A stretch of DNA of 8,482 nt from Candidatus Delongbacteria bacterium (GTDB taxonomy: Bacteria; Delongbacteria; UBA4055): assembly GCA_027858795.1 (NCBI GenBank), contig JAQICF010000142.1:1-8482 (forward strand), written 5' to 3'. Below are positions 1 through 7,300 of the stretch, in pieces. The notes beneath the pieces are model-generated. The model did no database searches. It was not told the origin of the DNA and saw only the letters and a list, made by a program, of their open reading frames with translations. Positions within the stretch are counted from its first letter, which is position 1. The number at the start of each line of letters is the position of its first letter. Both the position numbers and the translations under genes were made by a program.

Positions 1-1251
1 AATATACACTTTTTCTTTAAGCTCTTCAATCCATTTTTTCATTACACTCTGCCTTTTTCGATCTGTTGTTAGATTTTTCAACATCGTATAATCTGTCTTT
101 ATATCAACCTTATGAGCAAACTGTTTGTCTAAAACTTTGTAAACATAATAACCATCAGCTTGCTTAAGAGGATCGCTAATATAACCTATTTCTGAGTTCA
201 AGAATATTTCTTGATATTTTGCATCAAGATCATCAGTGTTTATATTACCAATTCTTCCATTTTTGGCTTTTGAAATTGGATCTGAGCTATATTTTTTTAC
301 TGCTTCTTCAAAAGTCATATGCTTATTCATGACTGAATCTTTCAGTGTTGTAGCTTTAAAAAGAGCTGCCTCATCATCTGTATTTTCATTAGATGACATC
401 ATTAGTATGTGTGATGTATTTATTTTTTCACCGATTTTTTTATTCAATCTTATAATATGATATCCAAATGAGGTTTTAACAGGATCGGATATCTCTCCTT
501 CATTAAGATTATATGCTGCTACTTCATATTCTGTCACTAAGTCTCCCCTTGAAGTTATACCTAACTCGCCACCGTTCTTCGCAGATGCGGGATCTTGTGA
601 ATATTCTTCAGCAGCTTTCTCAAAAGTAATTTTTTTTGCTATGATTTTAGCTTTTATTTCTTTCAATTCATCGAAAGCTTTCTGTAATCCCAAAGATTCA
701 TCGCTATTCTTTATAACAAGTTGACTAAGTGAGATGGTAGATTTAACTTCAGGTAGCGAATCCTTATATAAAGTATAAAATTCTTCTATCTCTTTTCTGG
801 ATACATTTATTTTTTGTAATTTTCTATTCTTCAGCTTATCAACAAAAAGGGTTTTTCTTATTTCTGTTCTGTACTCTTTCTTAAGCTTATTTACTGTTGT
901 TTTATACTGCTCCTCAAGTTTCTTTTCTCCACCAACTTTATCCAAGACAGAATTTATCCTATTATCTAATATTCTTTCGACCTCATCATCTTCTACAGCA
1001 ATGAGAGTGTCTTTCAATGCTACATCGTATAATATTTTTGTTGCAACAAGCTCGTCAAGAATAATATCTTTAAGTTGTTCATCACTATATGAATCCTGAA
1101 GCATATATTTTTGGTGTTCAACTAATTGATTAACTTCACTTTCCAATATTATCTCATCACCAACAACAGCTGAAATTCTATCAATTACTTCTGCTGAAGC
1201 CGAATTCGTTATAAATATAATAGATATAAATGTTAATAATAATTTTTTCAC
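1..1251 (-). CDS. SurA-like periplasmic peptidyl-prolyl isomerase/chaperone, two parvulin domains (3' end outside window)
   Basis: Probable periplasmic chaperone of the SurA family, which escorts unfolded outer-membrane proteins. The frame opens with GTG and stays open for 417 codons to the window edge. GGAG lies 5 nt before the GTG, and the gene starts 12 nt after the preceding stop, so GTG is the likely start. Residues 1-20 form a Sec signal peptide ending in ASA before Glu21. Residues 21-170 resemble the SurA N-terminal chaperone region (AVVGDEIILESEV at 28-40). Two parvulin domains follow, at about 173-270 and 277-376. Domain 1 has NGGELG and GYHII (His265) but SQL where HIL is expected (Gln177). 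Domain 2 has SHIL (His281) but GYYV in place of GYH (Tyr369). Each domain therefore lacks one histidine of the parvulin pair. The closing segment (about 385-417) looks like the usual terminal helix, so probably only a few residues are missing. The family call is firm; the exact orthology to surA is inferred. Confidence 0.88.
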   Translation of the reverse strand, partial: MKKLLLTFISIIFITNSASAEVIDRISAVVGDEIILESEVNQLVEHQKYMLQDSYSDEQLKDIILDELVATKILYDVALKDTLIAVEDDEVERILDNRINSVLDKVGGEKKLEEQYKTTVNKLKKEYRTEIRKTLFVDKLKNRKLQKINVSRKEIEEFYTLYKDSLPEVKSTISLSQLVIKNSDESLGLQKAFDELKEIKAKIIAKKITFEKAAEEYSQDPASAKNGGELGITSRGDLVTEYEVAAYNLNEGEISDPVKTSFGYHIIRLNKKIGEKINTSHILMMSSNENTDDEAALFKATTLKDSVMNKHMTFEEAVKKYSSDPISKAKNGRIGNINTDDLDAKYQEIFLNSEIGYISDPLKQADGYYVYKVLDKQFAHKVDIKTDYTMLKNLTTDRKRQSVMKKWIEELKEKVYI

Positions 1252-1263
1252 TATTTCTCCATT

Positions 1264-2595
1264 TTATTGAGCGTACAACAACTCAACATTATATTTCTTA
1301 AAAAGTTTCCTTCTTAATTCATTTTTTAATTTATCTCTTTTCTTATCTATCACTCTATTTTTTACAATTTCTTCCACATATTCGAATTTATATAATTGGG
1401 GTTCTTTTATCTCTGTAACTTTAATGATCGAAATCGCTTTTTTTTGAATTATCAACTCTGACATTTCATTAATTTCCAATGAATATGCCGTTTGTCCTAT
1501 CATTGCATAATCTGTCCTATATATATAACCAAGTTCTCCGTCTCTTACATTTGGTCTTGCATAAAATTTAGCATATTTTTCAAAACTCTCACCCGCAATT
1601 ATCTTTTGACGGATATTTTCTAACTCTAATGCAACTTTTATCTTATCATTCGATTCTATATCATCGCTATTATCATAAGCTTTAAAGATCTCGTATGTCC
1701 ACATTTTTTTTATAGTTTTAAGCTCCAGATCATCTTTATGATCGATATAATAGTCAATCAATTCATCTTTGGAAGGTTTTAGATTGTCATAACTGAACAA
1801 TTTTTTTTTATACTCAGATGACACAAAATATTTCATTTGGTCTATAGTTCTCTCAACGACCCTTTTATCTTCGAAATAACCTTTTGAATCAACTATTTCT
1901 ACTAGTAGTTGATTCAGTATCTTACCATCCACCAAAGATTTCAATACACTTACTTTTCTTAATTTATCTATATGATACGGTTTAAGTTTTCTAATAACAA
2001 CTACGAGATCACTTATTCTGGTACTCAGATCTTTATAAACGACCAGTTCCTTTTCTCCCCCGATAACCAATAATGAATCTGCAAATTCATTCGGGTCAGA
2101 TATTTCAATTTCAGAAATGCTACGAAACAACTCTTCTTTATACTTCACATTATGAGCTATTTTTAAAGAATCCAGGATTTTTGCTATATAATGATTACTA
2201 ACTTTATCTTTATGTGGTTCATCTTTTTTGTTTTTTAATTCTTCTCTTGTAATATCCTCTCGGTATGTATCAACTGCAACTTTCTTTGAAAGCAACTTAT
2301 AAGTTCTTTTATAACCTTGCGAATTTATTATGCTTGGAATATTTCCTTCAGTTTGGAAAATCACATCAAGAATATAATTCTGTATTTTATCTGATCGTTT
2401 CAAGTTAGTAATCTTATTCCTTACTTTACTGATACTTGGAACTCCAAAAACATCAAATTCTCTAACATCTTTTCCGTCAATCTTAGCTAAAATTGAATTT
2501 TCATATCCAGGTGTAAGTACCTGAGTAGAATCAATCAACGCATATGAGTTAACTATTATCGTTAATATCATCCATATTTTGATAAATCTGTCCAT
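1264..2595 (-). CDS. Secreted SurA/PpiC-like protein with a degenerate parvulin domain
   Basis: Likely a periplasmic folding factor acting as a holdase rather than an isomerase. The 443-aa product starts with a signal peptide (about residues 1-19, ending NSYA before Leu20). ATG is preceded by AGGAG with a 9-nt spacer; the AGGAG overlaps the stop region of the upstream gene. Two SurA-like helical modules can be made out. The first starts near 34 (ILAKIDGKDV) and runs to about 160 with no room for a parvulin domain. The second starts near 173 and leads, after the EFY-like segment DELIDYYIDHKDD (277-289), into a parvulin-like stretch at about 296-395. That stretch keeps the DGELGY core (352-357), but the expected HIL reads EIF (Glu302) and the expected GYH reads AIS (Ser389). 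Both catalytic histidines are therefore absent. The C-terminus (402-440) is a basic, probably helical tail. Family membership rests on the fold pattern and operon context, so I am less sure of it than for its neighbours. Confidence 0.8.
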   Translation of the reverse strand: MDRFIKIWMILTIIVNSYALIDSTQVLTPGYENSILAKIDGKDVREFDVFGVPSISKVRNKITNLKRSDKIQNYILDVIFQTEGNIPSIINSQGYKRTYKLLSKKVAVDTYREDITREELKNKKDEPHKDKVSNHYIAKILDSLKIAHNVKYKEELFRSISEIEISDPNEFADSLLVIGGEKELVVYKDLSTRISDLVVVIRKLKPYHIDKLRKVSVLKSLVDGKILNQLLVEIVDSKGYFEDKRVVERTIDQMKYFVSSEYKKKLFSYDNLKPSKDELIDYYIDHKDDLELKTIKKMWTYEIFKAYDNSDDIESNDKIKVALELENIRQKIIAGESFEKYAKFYARPNVRDGELGYIYRTDYAMIGQTAYSLEINEMSELIIQKKAISIIKVTEIKEPQLYKFEYVEEIVKNRVIDKKRDKLKNELRRKLFKKYNVELLYAQ

Positions 2596-2607
2596 TGATC
2601 GTTGCTC

Positions 2608-4065
2608 CTACTTTTTATCATCAGTTACATAATAGAATGATTCTTCCAGAAGAACCTTATCAATACTTACTTTATATTTTTCATAAAGTTCTTTTTCCCA
2701 ATTCTTTACTTCATTGTTAAATTTCCTAGCTTTTACAGAATTTCTTATCATAGCTTTTACTTTGTCAATAGGATCATAACCTTCAGGAGTTTTGTACTTT
2801 TCTTTATTTTTCTTATAAAACTCTTCAATTTCAGCATCGCTTACTTCAATTTTTGACTTTATCATATTTACTAAAGTTTCTCTGTACACAGGAATTAATG
2901 TTCCTTTGGCTTTTTTTATTAACTCTGGTTTTTTTGTGTAACCAAGCTGATCAGCATATTCTTCCAACATTTCAATTTTTAAAATATTCTTCAATATAAC
3001 AATAACATTATTTAAACTTTTCAAAGGAGGTCTTTTTTCAATATTAACTTTACCTAACATAGTTAATAATGTGTCAATATCTAATGCAACATCATTAAAA
3101 TTTATTAATATTTTTTTTCTATCAGATTTTGAGAAGTTCAATATTGGATCTTTATCGGAAGCTTCAAATTCTTTTTCATTTTTACTATATTGTTTAATAA
3201 AAACTTTAATATTTGATGTATCAACTTGAACATTTAATCTTGGTATTAACTTATCTAAAAACTTTTGATTCTCCATTGAATATTTCTGACCATACTTTTG
3301 AGTTAACTCTTGTGCAATTATACTTTTCTCTTCCTCAAAAGATTTAATGTCTTTGTTTTTTGTTTTATCAGAAAGAAATACGATATGATAACCGAATTTA
3401 GTTGTGAAAGGTTTAGATATTTCACCTTTGTTCAACTTTAACATTTCATTTTCGAATTCTTCAAGAAGTTCGTAAGAATGAAGCCATCCGAGATCACCAC
3501 CATTTACACCTGTTTTTTTATCATCTGAGTATCTTACGGCTAATTCAGAAAAATCAGCACCGGCCATCAGTTCATTGTATACTGAATCAATTCTTAATTT
3601 AGATTGCTTAAGGTTTCTTTTATTGCTTGATGCTATTAAAATATGCTTTGGGAAGTAATTTATCTTTTTCTTTTCATATGTTGCTTTAACTTCACTTTCA
3701 CCGAATACTTTACTTCGCACACTATCAACAATAAGATGATTTACAATAGCATCGTAGTATAACTTATTGTGAAATGCAGTCTTTACAGCCTCAATATTAT
3801 CAAGTTTATTTTCAATTGCCTGATCTTTAATTATATCATCCATCAACATTGAATTAAGAAATCTAACTCTTTGCTCAATCTTACTATTTGCAGCTTTTAA
3901 TTTGTCACCTTCGAATTCACGAAGCAACATTTGATCTTCAAAGTCTGAAAAGAGTATATTTCCTACAGAAGATGTAGCTATCATCTTTGAATTATTTGAA
4001 TTTTGCTTACATGCAATTAAAGTTAGTATTACGATTGCTATTATGACTGCCTTGAAAAATCTCAT
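2608..4065 (-). CDS. Parvulin-type peptidyl-prolyl isomerase lipoprotein (PpiC/SurA family)
   Basis: Predicted membrane-anchored prolyl isomerase and chaperone facing the periplasm. The frame extends to an ATG at 4083, but the internal ATG at 4065 has AGGAG exactly 7 nt upstream while the outer ATG has none, so the 485-aa form is preferred. From that start, residues 1-18 are a lipoprotein signal with lipobox LIAC and lipidated Cys19. Residues 25-130 are a SurA-type N-terminal helical region. A parvulin domain follows at about 138-232 with both active-site histidines: KHIL (His141) and GYHI (His227), plus NGGDLG (188-193). A second helical module follows (about 323-420, ending in IEEFYKKNKEKYKTPE). 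It passes directly into the helices that normally come after a parvulin domain (about 430-470), as if the second parvulin were missing. This is the first gene of the three-gene operon, and its stop is 12 nt before the next start. Confidence 0.9.
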   Translation of the reverse strand: MRFFKAVIIAIVILTLIACKQNSNNSKMIATSSVGNILFSDFEDQMLLREFEGDKLKAANSKIEQRVRFLNSMLMDDIIKDQAIENKLDNIEAVKTAFHNKLYYDAIVNHLIVDSVRSKVFGESEVKATYEKKKINYFPKHILIASSNKRNLKQSKLRIDSVYNELMAGADFSELAVRYSDDKKTGVNGGDLGWLHSYELLEEFENEMLKLNKGEISKPFTTKFGYHIVFLSDKTKNKDIKSFEEEKSIIAQELTQKYGQKYSMENQKFLDKLIPRLNVQVDTSNIKVFIKQYSKNEKEFEASDKDPILNFSKSDRKKILINFNDVALDIDTLLTMLGKVNIEKRPPLKSLNNVIVILKNILKIEMLEEYADQLGYTKKPELIKKAKGTLIPVYRETLVNMIKSKIEVSDAEIEEFYKKNKEKYKTPEGYDPIDKVKAMIRNSVKARKFNNEVKNWEKELYEKYKVSIDKVLLEESFYYVTDDKK

Positions 4066-4072
4066 TTTCCTG

Positions 4073-4077
4073 CTCCT
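4073..4077 (-). promoter_or_regulatory. Ribosome binding site that decides the lipoprotein gene start
   Basis: AGGAG on the minus strand ends 7 nt before the ATG at 4065. It lies inside the longer frame that begins at 4083, whose own ATG has only TTTAAATTTAA before it. Starting at 4065 also places the basic residues and lipobox at a normal distance for a lipoprotein signal peptide. Confidence 0.8.
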
Positions 4078-4115
4078 AAACATTTAAATTTAAACCTAAT
4101 TTAAAAAACTTCCTT

Positions 4116-4144
4116 AATATAGTATATATATATATATTAAACAA
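4116..4144 (-). promoter_or_regulatory. Candidate promoter of the three-gene chaperone operon
   Basis: Read on the minus strand there is TTGTTT (4144-4139), a 17-nt spacer made almost entirely of TA dinucleotides, then TATATT (4121-4116). Transcription would begin near 4109, giving a leader of about 45 nt before the ATG at 4065. The spacing and the TATATT hexamer match the candidates found for glnS and tyrS. In such AT-rich sequence chance matches are common, so this remains a prediction. Confidence 0.5.
4123..4137. repeat. Short TA dinucleotide tract in a promoter spacer
   Basis: Fifteen bases of uninterrupted alternating T and A (seven and a half units) fill most of the spacer of the candidate operon promoter. 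Such tracts melt easily and can change length by slippage. A length change here would alter the -35/-10 distance. Whether it varies cannot be told from one sequence. Confidence 0.7.
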
Positions 4145-4183
4145 GCGAAAAATACTGCTAAACAAAGCTATCCTTTTTTATAA

Positions 4184-4218
4184 AATAAAAACGGAATTAT
4201 TAAAATTCCGTTTTTATT
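4184..4218 (-). terminator. Rho-independent terminator after glnS
   Basis: A perfect 15-bp inverted repeat (4184-4198 with 4204-4218) contains the core CGGAATT/AATTCCG and a 5-nt loop. On the minus strand it begins 20 nt after the glnS stop. Its descending arm and the bases beyond it are T-rich (TTTTTATTTTA), as expected for intrinsic termination. The A-rich opposite arm means it could also stop plus-strand transcripts. It separates glnS from the downstream chaperone operon, which has its own promoter candidate. Confidence 0.88.
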
Positions 4219-4238
4219 GATCTCGTTAAATCTAGAGA

Positions 4239-5885
4239 CTACCTTAAGGATATTGTTTTGTTGAAAACTAAATTCTCAGGTAAAGAATCCTTCATATCAA
4301 CGCAGAAATAGCCAACTCTTTCAAATTGAAATCTATTTTCTGAATTAGCCTTAGAAATACTTTCTTCAATCTTACAATTTTTATGTATTTGCATAGAGTC
4401 GTGATTAATATATTCTTTAAAATCGATATCTTTGTCTTCCAGAGGATTTTCTTTAGTAAAAAGTCTATCATACACTCTAACTTCAGCATTTACCGAATGA
4501 TCGGCTGAAACCCAATGTATAATACCTTTGACTTTTTTATCATTTACTTTCATACTTTTTTGCGAATCTGGAACTAAGTCACAATACACACCATCGATCT
4601 CACCATCTTCATTTTTAGTAACCTCGGTACATTTTACGATGTACGCTTTTCTTAGTTTAACATAATTTCCAGGAGATAATCTGAAGAATTTGCTATCTGT
4701 TTCTTCTTTAATGTCATCCCTTTCAACATACAAATTTTTCGTAAAAAATACTTCACGGGTTTCCGAATTTTCAGAATTAGGAAAATTTTCAAGGTTGAAG
4801 ATTTCACTTTTTTCTTCTGGATAATTATTTATGACCAACTTTACTGGATCTATCACTGCCATTACATGGGGACTTGTTCTTTTCAGATTCTCACGGATGT
4901 AATAATCTAAGATCGAAATATCCATCACACCTTCTTTTTTACTTGTACCGATTCCTCCAATAAATTCTCTAATTGCTTCTGCAGGAACACCTCTTCGTCT
5001 TAATCCGATTAAAGTTGGCATTCTTGGATCATCCCAATCTATCACAAATCCATTGTCAACTAATTCCTTAAGTTTCCTTTTACTTGTAACAGTAAAAGTT
5101 AAATTTAGACGTGAAAATTCAATTTGACGAGTATGAAATATTTCTAATTCTTTTATAAACCAATCGTATAATGGTCTATGATTTTCAAAATCCAAATCAC
5201 ATAAAGAGTGAGTAATACCTTCGATCGAGTCTGATTGTCCGTGAGTAAAATCGTAAGAAGGATAGATACACCATTCTTTACCTGTACGGTGATGCTCTTT
5301 GAATAATATTCGATACATTACAGGATCTCTCATATTCATATTCGGACTACTCATATCTATCTTAGCTCGTAAAACTTTCGAACCTTCTGAAAATTCACCG
5401 TTCTTCATTTTTTCAAACAGCTCTAAGTTTTCCTCAATGGATCTATCTCTAAAAGGACTATTTTTACCAGGTTCAGTCAAAGTCCCTCTATACTCTTTAA
5501 TCTCATCAGCATTAAGGTCGCAAACATAAGCCTTACCTTTTTTTATCAACTTAACAGCAAAACCATAAAGAATCGGAAAATAATCTGAAGCATAAAAAAG
5601 CCTATCTTCCCAATCATAACCTAGCCATTTAATATCTCTTATCATTCCTAATTCATACTCTTTCTCCTCTTTGAGAGGATTTGTATCATCAAATCTTAAA
5701 TTATATTTCCCATTAAACGCTTCAGCAGTTCCGTAATCAATTACTATGGCCTTAGCATGACCGATATGTAAATATCCACTAGGTTCAGGTGGGAATCTGG
5801 TATGTACTTTTTCAAACCTTCCACTTTTCAGATCTTCATCTATAAATGTTTTTATGAAATTCGATCTTGTTATTTCTTCTTTCAT
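4239..5885 (-). CDS. glnS: Glutaminyl-tRNA synthetase
   Basis: Class I aminoacyl-tRNA synthetase that charges tRNA-Gln with glutamine using ATP, in the cytoplasm. The 548-aa length is close to the usual 550-560 aa. RFPPEPSGYLHIGHAKAI carries the ATP-binding HIGH motif at residues 40-43. LRFDDTNP (63-70) and the CDLDFENHRPLYDW block (229-242) distinguish GlnRS from GluRS. The KMSKS counterpart reads TVTSKRKL (265-272), with Thr267 where Met is common in GlnRS. The C-terminal half (about 340-548) is the beta-barrel anticodon-binding region, including the conserved IHWVSADHSVNAEVRVYDRLF region near 455-476. The ATG at 5885 follows an AGGAT site with suitable spacing. It is transcribed divergently from tyrS. 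Its presence implies direct charging of tRNA-Gln, so the organism need not make Gln-tRNA-Gln by amidating Glu-tRNA-Gln. Identification is secure. Confidence 0.98.
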   Translation of the reverse strand: MKEEITRSNFIKTFIDEDLKSGRFEKVHTRFPPEPSGYLHIGHAKAIVIDYGTAEAFNGKYNLRFDDTNPLKEEKEYELGMIRDIKWLGYDWEDRLFYASDYFPILYGFAVKLIKKGKAYVCDLNADEIKEYRGTLTEPGKNSPFRDRSIEENLELFEKMKNGEFSEGSKVLRAKIDMSSPNMNMRDPVMYRILFKEHHRTGKEWCIYPSYDFTHGQSDSIEGITHSLCDLDFENHRPLYDWFIKELEIFHTRQIEFSRLNLTFTVTSKRKLKELVDNGFVIDWDDPRMPTLIGLRRRGVPAEAIREFIGGIGTSKKEGVMDISILDYYIRENLKRTSPHVMAVIDPVKLVINNYPEEKSEIFNLENFPNSENSETREVFFTKNLYVERDDIKEETDSKFFRLSPGNYVKLRKAYIVKCTEVTKNEDGEIDGVYCDLVPDSQKSMKVNDKKVKGIIHWVSADHSVNAEVRVYDRLFTKENPLEDKDIDFKEYINHDSMQIHKNCKIEESISKANSENRFQFERVGYFCVDMKDSLPENLVFNKTISLR

Positions 5886-5912
5886 TTTTTTTATCCTATA
5901 AGTTTTCCAATA

Positions 5913-5928
5913 ATTTAGAGCTCTAAAT
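5913..5928. promoter_or_regulatory. Perfect 16-bp palindrome in the glnS-tyrS divergent region
   Basis: ATTTAGAGCTCTAAAT is fully self-complementary. It overlaps the 3' part of the glnS -10 candidate and the expected glnS transcription start. The position suits an operator for a dimeric DNA-binding protein, or a 5' leader hairpin with no loop, which is a less likely reading. No regulator gene is nearby, and I found no second copy by eye elsewhere in the window. Confidence 0.4.
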
Positions 5929-5954
5929 ATAATGATAAGTTATGGAATAATCAA
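5926..5954 (-). promoter_or_regulatory. glnS: Candidate glnS promoter
   Basis: On the minus strand TTGATT (5954-5949) and TATATT (5931-5926) are separated by exactly 17 nt. The predicted start near 5919 gives a leader of about 34 nt to the glnS ATG. It matches sigma-70-type consensus well, though AT-rich background weakens the evidence. Confidence 0.55.
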
Positions 5955-5971
5955 TATACTATATATTTTCC

Positions 5972-6000
5972 TTGTTAATTTTAAGACAGGTAAATATATT
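5972..6000 (+). promoter_or_regulatory. tyrS: Candidate tyrS promoter
   Basis: TTGTTA (5972-5977) and TATATT (5995-6000) are separated by exactly 17 nt. A start near 6007 leaves a leader of about 48 nt before the tyrS ATG, too short for a T-box riboswitch. It lies back to back with the glnS promoter candidate, with about 17 nt between the two -35 elements. Confidence 0.55.
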
Positions 6001-6054
6001 TAACCTAGTAAAATACAAAAAATCAAATAAGTAATCAAAAAGTAGGATGAAAAA

Positions 6055-7278
6055 ATGTTGAATTTATACTCAGAATTAAAAGAGCGTGGTTTTATAAAGC
6101 AAATTACTGTTCCTGAAGAAAAAATTGAAAATATTTTAAATAATGAAAAAATCAGTATGTACACTGGTTTTGACCCAACAAAAGAGTCCTTACATGTAGG
6201 TCATTTAATGCCTGTTATGATACTATCCCATTTACAAAGATCAGGACACAGACCTATTTGTGTAGTTGGTGGAGGTACAGCTTTAGTGGGTGATCCAAGC
6301 GGTAAAGATAGTATGAGAGAAATGCTGACTGATGATAAGATCCAGGAAAATCTTCGTGGCATAAAAAAACAACTATCTCATTTTATTGATTTTAATGATG
6401 AAAAAGCATTAATGGTAAATAATTACGATTGGTTAGGAAATGAAAATTATATCGATTTTATCAGAACTATTGGACCACATTTTACAGTAAACAGAATGTT
6501 AGCGGCAGAATGTTTTAAAATGAGAATGGAAAAGGGGCTTTCTTTTCTTGAGTTCAATTACATGATAATGCAAGCTTATGACTTTTATGTGCTTTCCAGA
6601 AAATATGAATGTAAAATGCAAATTGGTGGTGATGATCAATGGTCAAATATTATTGCTGGTATCGAACTCATCAGAAGAATAGATTCTAAGGAAGGTATTG
6701 GAGTTACTTGTCCTCTATTGACTAGATCAGATGGTAAAAAAATGGGTAAAACTGAGGGTGGAGCTGTTTGGTTAAATCCTGAATGGACAACTCCTTATGA
6801 ATACTACCAATACTGGAGAAACTCAACAGATGAAGATGTTCTTATATTTATGAAACTGTATACTTTCATACCATTAGACCAAATAAACAAATTCACTTCA
6901 TTTGAAGGAGTAGAGTTAAACGAGGCCAAGGAATTGTTAGCTTACGAAACTACAAAACTTCTTCATGGAACAGAGAATGCTGATAAAGCTAGAGAATCTG
7001 CCAAAAACATATTTTTAAAAGGTGGAAGTGAAGGTGCGCCAAGCATAGAACTTGATAAAGATCAAGTTATTGACCAACTGGTAGTAGATGTAGCAGTAAG
7101 TGCTAAACTTTTTGAATCTAAAGGTGAAGCACGAAGAATGATCAAGCAGGGTGGTTTAAGTATTGATGATAAAAAAATAAATGATATCAATGCAACAATA
7201 AACAGCGAAGCAATTAATAAAACTGAACTAATGTTTAAAAAAGGTAAAAAAACTTTTCTATTGGTTAAAATTAAATAA
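6055..7278 (+). CDS. tyrS: Tyrosyl-tRNA synthetase
   Basis: Class I synthetase that charges tRNA-Tyr with tyrosine in the cytoplasm; it normally works as a dimer. The 407-aa length is typical. MYTGFDPTKESLHVGH (35-50) has the tyrosine-binding Tyr36 and the HIGH variant HVGH (47-50). YMIMQAYDF (169-177) and GGDDQWSN (191-198) supply Tyr169, Gln173, Asp176 and Gln195, the residues that bind tyrosine in bacterial TyrRS. The KMSKS loop reads KMGKT (229-233), a usual variant in one of the two bacterial TyrRS groups. The C-terminal portion, about 340-405, is an S4 RNA-binding domain (SKGEARRMIKQGGLSID at 355-371). TAGGAT ends 6 nt before the ATG. The lipoprotein gene begins 22 nt after its stop, so the two are probably co-transcribed. 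Identification is secure. Confidence 0.98.
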   Translation: MLNLYSELKERGFIKQITVPEEKIENILNNEKISMYTGFDPTKESLHVGHLMPVMILSHLQRSGHRPICVVGGGTALVGDPSGKDSMREMLTDDKIQENLRGIKKQLSHFIDFNDEKALMVNNYDWLGNENYIDFIRTIGPHFTVNRMLAAECFKMRMEKGLSFLEFNYMIMQAYDFYVLSRKYECKMQIGGDDQWSNIIAGIELIRRIDSKEGIGVTCPLLTRSDGKKMGKTEGGAVWLNPEWTTPYEYYQYWRNSTDEDVLIFMKLYTFIPLDQINKFTSFEGVELNEAKELLAYETTKLLHGTENADKARESAKNIFLKGGSEGAPSIELDKDQVIDQLVVDVAVSAKLFESKGEARRMIKQGGLSIDDKKINDINATINSEAINKTELMFKKGKKTFLLVKIK

Positions 7279-7300
7279 TTTCTCAAATTGGAGCTTATAT

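Noticed and set aside
236..460. Plus-strand 74-codon open frame
   Set aside because: It lies wholly antisense to the SurA-like gene and has no ribosome site. The encoded protein looks like a by-product of the opposite coding strand.
4083..4094. TTTAAATTTAAA palindrome before the lipoprotein gene
   Set aside because: It is a simple AT palindrome likely to occur by chance at this base composition, with no further support.
4292..4489. 65-codon frame within glnS on the same strand
   Set aside because: It is an alternative frame of the conserved GlnRS C-terminal coding sequence, with no independent signals.
5299..5529. Plus-strand 76-codon open frame
   Set aside because: It is antisense to conserved glnS catalytic-domain coding sequence and has no supporting start signal.
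5886..6054. T-box or other riboswitch upstream of tyrS or glnS
   Set aside because: The predicted leaders are under 50 nt, and no T-box sequence or antiterminator/terminator pair is visible.
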